A stretch of DNA of 64,000 nucleotides, from the NCBI GenBank assembly GCA_965262785.1, contig OZ253559.1, positions 1,240,001 through 1,304,000 on the forward strand, given 5' to 3'. Numbering within the stretch: position 1 is the stretch's first letter; every line of letters begins with the position of its first letter. A program made the position numbers and the translations under genes. Below the pieces are notes generated by a model, which worked only from the letters and a program-made list of their open reading frames with translations, did not search any database and was not told the origin of the DNA. The stretch comes from G965218495 sp965262785. Lineage in GTDB: Bacteria > Bacteroidota > Rhodothermia > Rhodothermales > Bin80. Below, one piece after another: positions 8,297 to 16,665 of this stretch.

Positions 8297-9607
8297 ATGA
8301 CGCGGCCATCTGAGCGCACACGCGCCCAAGCCGTTCAGGATCTACTCCGGATCGAGATTGGCGGCGCGTATATCAGCAAGGTACGGCATAGCAGTCACGA
8401 TGCCATTGTTGAGCGCCAAGTCACCGACCTGGTGGCCGGTGTCACGCGCTGGCGCCGGTACTTGGACTTTCTGCTGGGTGCATACTATACAGGCAACATT
8501 CATAAAGTTGAGCCGCGTCTAAAGCAGATACTGCGCATCGCGGTTTTTGAATGCTATCTCGCACACAAAGCGCCTCACGCGGTGGTAAGTAGCGCCGTAC
8601 AGCTTGCCAAAGACATGGTGCGTCCCGGCGCCGGGCGCCTTGTCAATGCCATCTTGCGCAACATGCAGCGCGCGCCGCTACCAGAGCCAGCTACCGACGA
8701 CCCGGTCGAGGATTCCGCTACGCGGTACTCTCATCCCACGTGGATGGTGCGCCGGTGGCTGGACCGTTTGGGCCCTGATGCGACCCTGGCGCTGATGAAG
8801 CACAATAACAGCCGCCCCTGGTATGGTATACGGTGCAACACGTTGCAGGGGCCGCCGCAGGCGCTGCAAGCGCGCCTGACGGCCCTGGGAGTGCGCTGGG
8901 AGCCTTCCGCTTACCTGGAGGACTTTGTGCGAGCAACCCGGATTGGACCTATTCGGCGCGCAAGGCTTTTCGGGGAAGGCCGCTGCGCCGTGCAGGATGA
9001 GGGGGCGGGTCTGGCGGTACGGCTCTTGGATCCGCAGCCCGGAGAGTACATCCTGGACCTATGCGCGGCCCCGGGCGGAAAGGCCATGTATGCGGCTACC
9101 CGCATGCAAAACAGGGGAGCGCTGCTGGCAGTTGATTACCACGAAAATCGCCTGCGCCGCGTAGCCGAAGCGCTAAGCGCGCATCGGATCACCATCATTG
9201 AGACGCGAACCGAAGACGCCCGCCAGCTGAATGTTACACCTGCTGCGCGCGTGCTGCTTGATGCGCCCTGCACCGGGACCGGGGTTCTGGCAAAGCGGGC
9301 CGACTTGCGTTGGCGTCGCACTTTGGCTGACCTGAATAGCATCGTACACATTCAGGATCAACTGCTCGATGCAGCTGCCCGATGCGTGCATCCGGGAGGA
9401 ATATTGGTCTACAGCACCTGTTCGATTGAAGCCGAAGAGAATGAAGTGCGTGTGGAGGCCTTCTTGCGGCGTCACAAAACGTTCGTGTTGGAGCACGCAA
9501 CGCGGTTCCTTCCCAGCGATGTAGTAACAAAAGCGGGATATTTGCAGACGCTGCCATTCGTCCATATGACTGATGGAACCTTTGCGGCCCGTATGCGCCG
9601 CGCATGA
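8297..9607 (+). CDS. rsmB: 16S rRNA (cytosine-967-C5)-methyltransferase RsmB family
   Basis: A 436-residue protein from the ATG at 8297. An upstream GTG at 8243 would add 18 unconserved residues. An N-terminal NusB-like RNA-binding domain (about residues 1-140: VRHSSHDAIVERQVTDLVAGVTRWR, LRIAVFECYL, GRLVNAILRNM) is followed by the SAM-dependent domain with ILDLCAAPGGKAMYAA (motif I), VLLDAPCTGTGVLAKRADLRWRR (motif IV, catalytic PCT) and LVYSTCSIEAEENE (motif VI, catalytic TC). It modifies C967 of 16S rRNA. It is divergent from mce/uvrC across a 65-bp gap that must hold both promoters. Confidence 0.95.
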   Translation: MTRPSERTRAQAVQDLLRIEIGGAYISKVRHSSHDAIVERQVTDLVAGVTRWRRYLDFLLGAYYTGNIHKVEPRLKQILRIAVFECYLAHKAPHAVVSSAVQLAKDMVRPGAGRLVNAILRNMQRAPLPEPATDDPVEDSATRYSHPTWMVRRWLDRLGPDATLALMKHNNSRPWYGIRCNTLQGPPQALQARLTALGVRWEPSAYLEDFVRATRIGPIRRARLFGEGRCAVQDEGAGLAVRLLDPQPGEYILDLCAAPGGKAMYAATRMQNRGALLAVDYHENRLRRVAEALSAHRITIIETRTEDARQLNVTPAARVLLDAPCTGTGVLAKRADLRWRRTLADLNSIVHIQDQLLDAAARCVHPGGILVYSTCSIEAEENEVRVEAFLRRHKTFVLEHATRFLPSDVVTKAGYLQTLPFVHMTDGTFAARMRRA

Positions 9608-9619
9608 ATTGTTGAGCTC

Positions 9620-12600
9620 ATGAAGAACTTCACCGCGGCATGGGGCAGTGTTCTACTGCTAAGCGCCTGTTCTTTGGGTTGCCAGGAGTCAGGCAACTCT
9701 GACACTACGACGCTTCAAATCGCGATGGACGATGAAGCGCAGACGCTGAGTGTCTTTCGCGCCGACAACCCTGAGCCGGTCCTGGTCCAGAATGCCGCCG
9801 CAGATCATCGGCCATTCCTGCACCCGATCATGACGCCTGATGGCCAAAGCGAAGCGACCCAATACAGCCCAGGCCATCACCCGCACCAGACTGGTCTTTA
9901 CTGGGGCTTCACGCGCCTGAATGGACGGGATTATTTTCACAACCCGCGTGGCGATTATTGGCGGCGCGACACGGTGCAGGTCGTGCAGGAGCGCGGCGAT
10001 CTGGTGCGTTGGGAGACCGTGTACGACCTCTTGGACTCTACGGGTGCCGCCGTTCTTACCGAAACCCAACAGTGGTCAATGACTGTGCAGGACGGGGAAT
10101 ACGTGCTAGACCTCATATGGCGCGGACGGGCTCAGATCGATGTGACCATTGGCGAATATGAATACGGCGGCTTGTTTCTGCGTATGCCCTGGCGCAGCGG
10201 CATTCCGGGCCACGCCGTCAATGCGGCGCGGCAGCGCGACCAGCTGGCCGAGGGTAAGCGCGCAATGTGGCTTGATGTGGGGATGCAAGTTGAGGGTCGA
10301 AGTGACATTGCTCATGTCGCGATCTTCGATCATCCCAACAATGGGGGCTTTCCGCAGCCGTGGCGCGTGGATGGACAGCTCGGCGTAGGACCGGTGCGGG
10401 CGCGCATGGGCGACTGGAATATTCCGGAGGGCACGGAGGCGATCATAAGGCATCGACTACTGGTGTATACGGGCACGCTTGATGATGCAAGCATGCGCGC
10501 GAAATGGGAAGCGTATGTCGGTCAGGAGGGTGCGACCTACTCCACGGCGTCGCTGTGGGGCATCGCGCAGCAGGAGGCGATGGAAGCTGCGTACCTGACG
10601 CCTGACGAGGCGGCTGCGGAAATGACGCTGCCAGAGGGGTATGAGGTGACCGCCTGGGCTGGCGAGCCCATGCTGACCCAGCCAATGGCGTTTGCGTGGG
10701 ACGACCGCGGGCGCCTATGGGTGGCGGAAAACCGCGACTACGAGTCGCGCCAAACCGGGTTTTCGGCTTCAGGGGACAGCCGCATCGTAGTCCTGGAGGA
10801 CACGGACCGCGATGGCAAGGCAGATGTGCGAACGGTGTTCATCGAGGGGATTGCCTTTCCCGCTGCGTTGGCGGTGGGATTCGGTGGCGTGTTCATAGGT
10901 GCACCGCCTCACCTGTTGTTTGTACGTGATAGGGACCAGGATGACAAAGCGGACTTGAAAGAAGTGGAGGTTCTCCTTACCGGGTGGGGGGTTCGCGATC
11001 GTCATGAAACCATCAACAGCCTGCATTGGGGCCCTGACGGCTGGCTATACGGGCTGGAGGGCTTTGCTACTGCGAGTAAGATTCGCAAGCCGCAACCGGG
11101 CATGGGCATGTATCGTGGAGGCGATCCGTTTCCTGAAAGCCTCTTGGACAGTGAGGGTGTGGACATTGACGGGGGCGTGTGGCGCTATCACCCGACAAAG
11201 CAGCGCTTTGAGGTCGTCGCACACGGTTTCAGTAACCCTTGGGGGATCGACTATGACGCACATGGCCAACTGTTTATCAGCGCGTGTGTCATCCCGCATC
11301 TTTTCCACGTCATACCGGGGGGCATTTACCAGCGGCAGGGCGGTCAGCATTTCAACCCCTACATCTACGAGGATATCGGTCATATTGTCGATCACCGGCA
11401 CCGCTCCGCACATGGCGGGGCCCGCATATACCAGTCCGATGCGTTTCCACAGCGCGAGCACGGTCGATTGTTTATGGCAAACATCCACGAGCACGCGGTT
11501 CTCAGTGATGTTCTTCAGGCGCAGGGCTCGGGCTTTGTGGCACGCCACGGCGATGACTTCATGATGGCCAACAATGCCCAGTGGGTGGGATTCAGCATGG
11601 AGATCGGGCCTGAAGGCGGGCTATACGTCTTGGATTGGCATGATGCGGATATCTGCGGCTCGGATGTCCATGACAAGGACACCGGGCGGATCTTCAGGAT
11701 TGTGCCCACCGAATCGATGGCTGAAGACTGGGAAGGTCGCTATGACGATTTGCGGACGCTGTCTGATGCCGCACTGGCGAAATTGCAGCAGAGCGCGAGT
11801 GACTGGCATGCGCGGCGGGCGCGCGTCATTCTCCAGCATCGTGCCACGCAGCGCGAGATAGACCCTGATGCCCTAGGGCTACTCTATGAGCTGTTTGCTT
11901 CGGCGCCTGCCACCACGGTTCGGCTGAAGGCTATGTGGTCGCTTCATGTGGTCGGACAACTCACGTCGGAGAATCTTCTGGAGGCAACGCGTGATTCGGA
12001 AGAATACGTGCGCGCATGGGCGATTCAATTGTTGCTGGAGGACGGTGATCCGAGTGCGGAGGTGTCCGTGCGCCTGGTAAGTATGGCCAGGCGTGACCGC
12101 TCGCCCGTAGTGCGCAAGTATCTGGGAGCTGCCTTGCAGCGAATTGATGTTTCGACGCGTCGGCCACTGGCGGCGGCGCTGGTGAGCCGGGGAGAGGATG
12201 CCCACGACCACAACATCCCGGTCCTGTTGTGGACAGGCATCGAGGGCATAGCTGAGTTAGACCCGGCCGGGGCTCTGGAGATCGCTGATGGATCACAGGT
12301 GCCGCTGGTGACACAGTCTATTGCCCGACGCTTGGTTGATGCGGATGAAATGGATTTGCTGGTACATGCGCTCTTGCCCATGCGTAAGGAAAGGGTGCCG
12401 CTGCTCCAGGGTATGCTCGCGGGGCTGGAGGGGCGGCGTGATGTGTCTCAGCCCAACGGATGGGCCACGGTCGCCGCTTCACTGGCGCGGGATCGACATG
12501 CAGCATCGCTTGTGGAGCAGGTCACGCAGCGCTTCAGCGATGCTGAAGCGGCGCAGGCGATGTTGGCGACGCTACTGCAGGCGGAGAGCGACCTGGACGC

Positions 12601-13444
12601 GCGCCGGGTTGCTCTGCAGCAACTGGCACTCAATCAACGAGATCAGCTGCGCGAGGCGCTGCCGCGCCTGTTGGACGACAGCGATTTGCGGCTGGATGCC
12701 ATCCGCGCAGTCGCGGCTTTTGATCACCCGCCTCTGGGCGAGCAGCTCCTGTCCACATATGAAGAGCTGAATGCACAGGAAAAGACCGAGGCGATTCAGG
12801 CGCTTGCTGCCAGACCGCGATATGGCTGGATGCTCACCGCGGCGATCCGGTCGGGCCAGATTCCGCGCGCAGACGTGGCGCCGCATGTGGCGCGGCAGCT
12901 AAGGCGCGTGGTCGGGAGCGGGTTCGTAGAGGTATGGGGGCCCATTGACCAGCGCGCGGGAGACAAAGATGCGCTTGATGCACGCTACCGCGAGCTACTG
13001 ACCCCGCAGGCCGTGAGCCAGGCCAATGCCGGTGAGGGGCGACGTGTGTTTGCGACTGCCTGTGGCGCATGCCACCAGATGTACGGGGAAGGCGGACTGG
13101 TAGGACCCGACCTCACCGGCTCCAATCGCACCAATCTGGACTATGTGCTAAGCAACGTGCTTAGCCCAGGGGAAGAAATCCAAGACGATTATCGTATGGT
13201 GATCGTTACTATGCGAGACGGCCGTACGCATATCGGAAGCATTGCTTCGCAAACGGAACGCCTTGTTACGATGCGGCTGGTGGGGCAGCCCGCGGTGGTA
13301 CTCACCAGAAGCGACATCCAGTCGCTGGAAGAATCGAATATGTCGCTGATGCCCGAGGGATTGTTTGAGCCCCTCAGCGATCAGGATGTGCTGAACCTGG
13401 TGGCCTACTTGCGCACTGCGCAGCAGGTACAGCTGCCGTTGTAG
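9620..13444 (+). CDS. Secreted three-part protein: PmoA-like domain + PVC-type membrane-bound dehydrogenase propeller/HEAT region + C-terminal haem domain
   Basis: 1274 residues with a lipoprotein-like leader (LLLSACSLGC). Residues about 30-310 form a PmoA/DUF6807-type domain (FLHPIMTPDGQ, HPHQTGLYWGF, EYGGLFLRMPW). Residues about 330-705 form the beta-propeller of the PVC-type dehydrogenase family (MAFAWDDRGRLWVAENRDY, HETINSLHWGPDGWLYGLEG, GVWRYHPTKQRFEVVAHGFSNPWGI). Helical HEAT-like repeats occupy about 720-1110. A cytochrome-c-like domain follows with CGACH (about residue 1151) and the TIGR02603-like tail ending MSLMPEGLFEPLSDQDVLNLVAYLR. In Planctomycetes and Rhodothermota such proteins sit in carbohydrate catabolism loci. 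The substrate is unknown, but the neighbouring sugar oxidoreductases and sulfatase fit. Confidence 0.85.
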   Translation: MKNFTAAWGSVLLLSACSLGCQESGNSDTTTLQIAMDDEAQTLSVFRADNPEPVLVQNAAADHRPFLHPIMTPDGQSEATQYSPGHHPHQTGLYWGFTRLNGRDYFHNPRGDYWRRDTVQVVQERGDLVRWETVYDLLDSTGAAVLTETQQWSMTVQDGEYVLDLIWRGRAQIDVTIGEYEYGGLFLRMPWRSGIPGHAVNAARQRDQLAEGKRAMWLDVGMQVEGRSDIAHVAIFDHPNNGGFPQPWRVDGQLGVGPVRARMGDWNIPEGTEAIIRHRLLVYTGTLDDASMRAKWEAYVGQEGATYSTASLWGIAQQEAMEAAYLTPDEAAAEMTLPEGYEVTAWAGEPMLTQPMAFAWDDRGRLWVAENRDYESRQTGFSASGDSRIVVLEDTDRDGKADVRTVFIEGIAFPAALAVGFGGVFIGAPPHLLFVRDRDQDDKADLKEVEVLLTGWGVRDRHETINSLHWGPDGWLYGLEGFATASKIRKPQPGMGMYRGGDPFPESLLDSEGVDIDGGVWRYHPTKQRFEVVAHGFSNPWGIDYDAHGQLFISACVIPHLFHVIPGGIYQRQGGQHFNPYIYEDIGHIVDHRHRSAHGGARIYQSDAFPQREHGRLFMANIHEHAVLSDVLQAQGSGFVARHGDDFMMANNAQWVGFSMEIGPEGGLYVLDWHDADICGSDVHDKDTGRIFRIVPTESMAEDWEGRYDDLRTLSDAALAKLQQSASDWHARRARVILQHRATQREIDPDALGLLYELFASAPATTVRLKAMWSLHVVGQLTSENLLEATRDSEEYVRAWAIQLLLEDGDPSAEVSVRLVSMARRDRSPVVRKYLGAALQRIDVSTRRPLAAALVSRGEDAHDHNIPVLLWTGIEGIAELDPAGALEIADGSQVPLVTQSIARRLVDADEMDLLVHALLPMRKERVPLLQGMLAGLEGRRDVSQPNGWATVAASLARDRHAASLVEQVTQRFSDAEAAQAMLATLLQAESDLDARRVALQQLALNQRDQLREALPRLLDDSDLRLDAIRAVAAFDHPPLGEQLLSTYEELNAQEKTEAIQALAARPRYGWMLTAAIRSGQIPRADVAPHVARQLRRVVGSGFVEVWGPIDQRAGDKDALDARYRELLTPQAVSQANAGEGRRVFATACGACHQMYGEGGLVGPDLTGSNRTNLDYVLSNVLSPGEEIQDDYRMVIVTMRDGRTHIGSIASQTERLVTMRLVGQPAVVLTRSDIQSLEESNMSLMPEGLFEPLSDQDVLNLVAYLRTAQQVQLPL

Positions 13445-13503
13445 GGGCCCGCTTATGTCCACCAAGGCTGGGGCGTGTACCTAGTTTCGGATCACCTCAA
13501 TGG

Positions 13504-14661
13504 ATGCACTCCATGCGACCAAGTCTTCAAGTCCTTAGGTACTGCTGCGCTGCAGGAGTAATATGCTTTGCGCTGGCGCAGCCTTCACCCGCGCAGCGTG
13601 TCGCGAAATATGGCGCGGACTTTCTGGCCGGCGGCGTCGGCGCGCGCGCGCTTGCTATGGGCGGGGCCCATGTTGCCTTGGCTAAGGATGTGGCGAGCGG
13701 ATACTGGAATCCGGCGGGCTTGGGAATGGCGGTATACCCTGAATTCGCGTACATGCACGCCGAACGCTTTGCCGGCATCGTGTCCTTCGACTACGCGGGC
13801 GTCGCCTACCCGGTCAACGCCAAAAGTACGGTGGGGCTTAGCTTCTTTCGAAGTGGCGTCAACGACATCAAGAACACGCTGAATGCGTGGGACGCCGAGC
13901 GCAATCAGCCCAAGCCAAACCCGGAATCGCACATCACTAGCTTTTCCGCCGCGGACATGGCGTTCTTTGTAAGCTACGCCCGCCGCCTGCACCGCAAGTA
14001 CTATGTCGGCGTGTCGGCCAAGATAATCCGCCGATCGATTGGCGACTTCGCCGATGCCTGGGGGTACAGCTTTGACGTGGGTGTGCAGCGCCGTGGCAAG
14101 CGCTTCCTCCTAGGGCTCCAGTTGCAGGACGCAAGCACGATGCTGCAGAGCTGGAGCGTCAACGCTTCCGCATTCGCGGTTGAGGGCACCAATCCCAACA
14201 CGGGTGCAGCGTATACCTTTGAGGAGGTCTTCGCGCAGGAGCTGCCGACGGGCGAGACGTTTCTGGTCCTGCCGGTGGCGCGCCTTGGCAGTGGACTGAT
14301 CCTGCCGGTGGGCCTCAGCAGTGCAGTTACTGTTGGCATGGACCTGGACATGGCCTTTGACGGGCAGCAGGCCAACGCAATGAGCGTCGGAGCTATGTCA
14401 CTGCACCCGCGCGCCGGCGTGGAGTTCAGCTTTCGGGATGTGGTCGCGCTACGCGCGGGCGTGAGTAGCCTCAGCAGCAGCGAGTCCTACGGGGTGGACA
14501 TTGTCCCCTCGGTAGGCGCCGGGCTGCGCGTGTCAGACTTTAGCATAGACTACGGCTTCGGCGACTTTGGTGGCCTCGTTGCAGAGCTGGGCTATTCGCA
14601 CCGAATTTCGGTCCACTTCAGCCTTGAGCGAGACGCCTTTCGCAGAGCGGAAGAACAGTAG
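13504..14661 (+). CDS. PorV/PorQ-family outer membrane protein
   Basis: 385 residues with a signal peptide ending near AQPSPAQ. The mature N-terminus VAKYGADFLAGGVGARALAMGGAHVALAKDVASGYWNPAGL is the hallmark of the PorV/PorQ (UPF0164) family, related to FadL-type barrels. Alternating hydrophobic strands follow, ending LAELGYSHRISVHFSL. In Bacteroidota PorV shuttles type IX cargo at the outer membrane, but many paralogues of this family have no proven role. Its presence agrees with the type-IX-style C-terminal domain on the protein at 945-1967. It follows the large haem protein by 59 bp in the same direction. Confidence 0.85.
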   Translation: MHSMRPSLQVLRYCCAAGVICFALAQPSPAQRVAKYGADFLAGGVGARALAMGGAHVALAKDVASGYWNPAGLGMAVYPEFAYMHAERFAGIVSFDYAGVAYPVNAKSTVGLSFFRSGVNDIKNTLNAWDAERNQPKPNPESHITSFSAADMAFFVSYARRLHRKYYVGVSAKIIRRSIGDFADAWGYSFDVGVQRRGKRFLLGLQLQDASTMLQSWSVNASAFAVEGTNPNTGAAYTFEEVFAQELPTGETFLVLPVARLGSGLILPVGLSSAVTVGMDLDMAFDGQQANAMSVGAMSLHPRAGVEFSFRDVVALRAGVSSLSSSESYGVDIVPSVGAGLRVSDFSIDYGFGDFGGLVAELGYSHRISVHFSLERDAFRRAEEQ

Positions 14662-14699
14662 CACATGCTGGTGCCGCTTGCATAGGAAGAGGAGGAACG

Positions 14700-15674
14700 C
14701 TTCTTAAAGCTGTTTGACCAGAGCTGCTACCGACCCCGGAGCGAAGGCTGGACATCAGGACACCGGAGCCGATGGCCGAAGCCATTTGCAAGCTGCGTGT
14801 CCGCGGCGCACCCGCCATCGGTATCACCGCAGCCTATGGCGCTGATCTGGCGCTCCGAGGCCCGGTGCCGACGCCACTTGAGGTGGTACAAGCCGCCATG
14901 GCGGCTTGTTGGACGGACTAGCCCTACGGAATTCAACCAATCCTTGGCACCTGGCCGCATGCGGCAGGTGCCAGCACCTGAGTGGTGGCGAGCTGTCGGC
15001 TGCACTTCTGGCAGAAGCCCGAGCAGTAGAAGACGAGGACCGCGCGGCTGGTCGCCGGCCGGCTGTGCATGGCATCTCGCTGATGCGCGACGGCATGACG
15101 ATACGTACGCACTGCCATACCGGTGGGGTCGCCAGCTGTGGCTACGGAACGGCGCATGCGCCATTTCTGCTCTCACGCGAATTGGGACTACCGCTGCACG
15201 CTCACGTGGATGAAACGAGGCCGCTGCGCAGAGAAGCCGGATCCCGGCGTGGGAGATTGCCTAAGCCGGCATAGAAACGACGCTCATCACGGACTCTATA
15301 GCGGCCCACGCCATGAAAGAAGGACGTTTCGACGCGGGAATGGACGTGCGGATCGTATCGCCGCCAATGGGGACGCGGAAAACGAGATGGGTGCGTATTC
15401 GCTGGCGCTCCCGGCCCAGGCGCACGGGCTACCCTTCTACATTTCCGAAGCGCTTTCCGCCGTAGATTTTCACACTCCCAGTGGCGATGACATCACTATC
15501 GAAGAGCGGACGCCCGGCTTTGGGTGGTCGATTGCCCCGACCGGCGCAAAGGTCTACAACCCAGCCTTTGATGTCACCCCGTCCCAACTGATTTCGGTCA
15601 TCATAACCGAATGCGGCGTAATCTATCCGCCGCCTGCGGAATCCCTGGCAACTGTCCGCGCCGAGGTGGCATGA
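14700..15674 (+). pseudogene. mtnA: Methylthioribose-1-phosphate isomerase (mtnA), decayed
   Basis: No single frame is open across this region, but consecutive pieces in different frames match MtnA in order: AEAICKLRVRGAPAIGITAAYG (about 14770-14840), ALLAEARAVEDEDRAAGRRPAVHGISLMRDGMTI-like sequence (about 15000-15110), THCHTGGVASCGYGTA, GLPLHAHVDETRPLR, DRIAANGDAENEMGAYSLAL (about 15340-15410), SAVDFHTPSGDDI and VYNPAFDVTPSQLI (about 15550-15600). Several frameshifts, and apparent deletions between the DETRP and DRIAANG blocks, disrupt it. MtnA acts in the methionine salvage pathway. The gene is clearly non-functional unless many sequencing errors are assumed. The 5' limit is approximate. 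Confidence 0.82.
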
Positions 15675-15704
15675 TCCCACTGCACACGGCCTTCAGCCGA
15701 CCTC

Positions 15705-16550
15705 TTAGCCAGCACGCAGGCCTCTAAGGTACGCTGCGCTATTCGGCAAGGTGTCGGGGCCCATTTCCACGTATACATTCTTGAGGCCACCTTTCTTGCC
15801 GGCCTCAAAAAAGTCGGGCCAGTCGACAACACCCGTGCCAACGGGGACTTGCTGCTCATCTTTGCCGGACCAGTCCGACAGGTGCGCAGAAACAAAACGT
15901 CCTGGGTGCGCACGAAAGTAATCGGCCGCCTTGTACCCTGCGATCACGACCCATACCTGGAACTGCATCTTGACGACCTCGGGGTCGAGATGGGCCAGCA
16001 GCACCTCGTAGATCAGTTCTCCTTCAAGCTGCTCAAACTCAAAGTTGTGGTTGTGATACACGAACTGGATGCCTTCACCTGCGGTCACTTTCCCCCAGCC
16101 GTTAATTTCTTCGCACACGCGCTTGTAGTCGCCCAGTGTAGCGTCAGCGCCTAGACCGGGGTGGGCCAATACCATCTGGTCATACCCCATCTCCTTGGCA
16201 AAGGCCAAGCGCGCAGGCAAATCCTCGCGAACCTCCGCTACCGTGTAGTGGCTGCTGGTGCAGGAAAGTCCGGCGTCCGCGATGATGGTCTTAAGCTCTT
16301 GTGCGCTGTACCCAGCCAGATGGCCGAATCCGTACTTCTGATACCCTACAGGCGAGCACAACTCCAGCGATTCGTAGCCCATGCCTGCCATCTTGGCCAG
16401 CGTGCCGGTGAAGTCCTCAGCGAGCTGCTCTCGTACAACCCATGTCTGAAACCCAATGGCAAGATTCGTTCGCCAAGCAAAGCGCGGCGCCAAGAGCCCG
16501 GCGCCGGCTGCTGCCGCACTGGACTTCAAGAATGCCCTTCTCGTCTGCAT
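15705..16550 (-). CDS. Secreted sugar phosphate isomerase/epimerase-like TIM-barrel protein
   Basis: 281 residues from the ATG at 16550, which directly begins a twin-arginine leader (MQTRRAFLKSSAAAAGAGLL). Longer in-frame extensions upstream have no conserved content. The mature part is an AP-endonuclease-2/xylose-isomerase-like TIM barrel: IGFQTWVVR, MGYESLELCSP, VYHNHNFEF (His and Glu metal ligands), PEVVKMQFQVW, FVSAHLSDW and GTGVVDWPDFFE. Family members isomerise, epimerise or dehydrate sugars or inositols. It is divergently arranged with the Gfo/Idh gene, a very common pairing in sugar catabolism loci. Confidence 0.85.
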   Translation of the reverse strand: MQTRRAFLKSSAAAAGAGLLAPRFAWRTNLAIGFQTWVVREQLAEDFTGTLAKMAGMGYESLELCSPVGYQKYGFGHLAGYSAQELKTIIADAGLSCTSSHYTVAEVREDLPARLAFAKEMGYDQMVLAHPGLGADATLGDYKRVCEEINGWGKVTAGEGIQFVYHNHNFEFEQLEGELIYEVLLAHLDPEVVKMQFQVWVVIAGYKAADYFRAHPGRFVSAHLSDWSGKDEQQVPVGTGVVDWPDFFEAGKKGGLKNVYVEMGPDTLPNSAAYLRGLRAG

Positions 16551-16665
16551 GACACCGGTAAATCTGTTGGACGCAGTCCAATATACGTTTCTCTCATATT
16601 GATTTGTATATTCTGTGACGGCCAGACGGCCGTCCAGATCCCAGTAACAGCCATGCAAGAATATC
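16551..16665. promoter_or_regulatory. Divergent control region with two palindromes
   Basis: The 115 bp between the divergent isomerase and Gfo/Idh genes contain a 6-bp inverted repeat with a 3-bp spacer (TTGGACGCAGTCCAA, 16567-16581), and a 7-bp inverted repeat with a 4-bp spacer (GACGGCC...GGCCGTC, 16617-16634). An AT-rich stretch between them (TATTGATTTGTATATTCTG) could carry -10 elements. Either palindrome could be an operator for a sugar-responsive regulator. No regulator gene is in the window. The role is inferred from position only. Confidence 0.35.
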
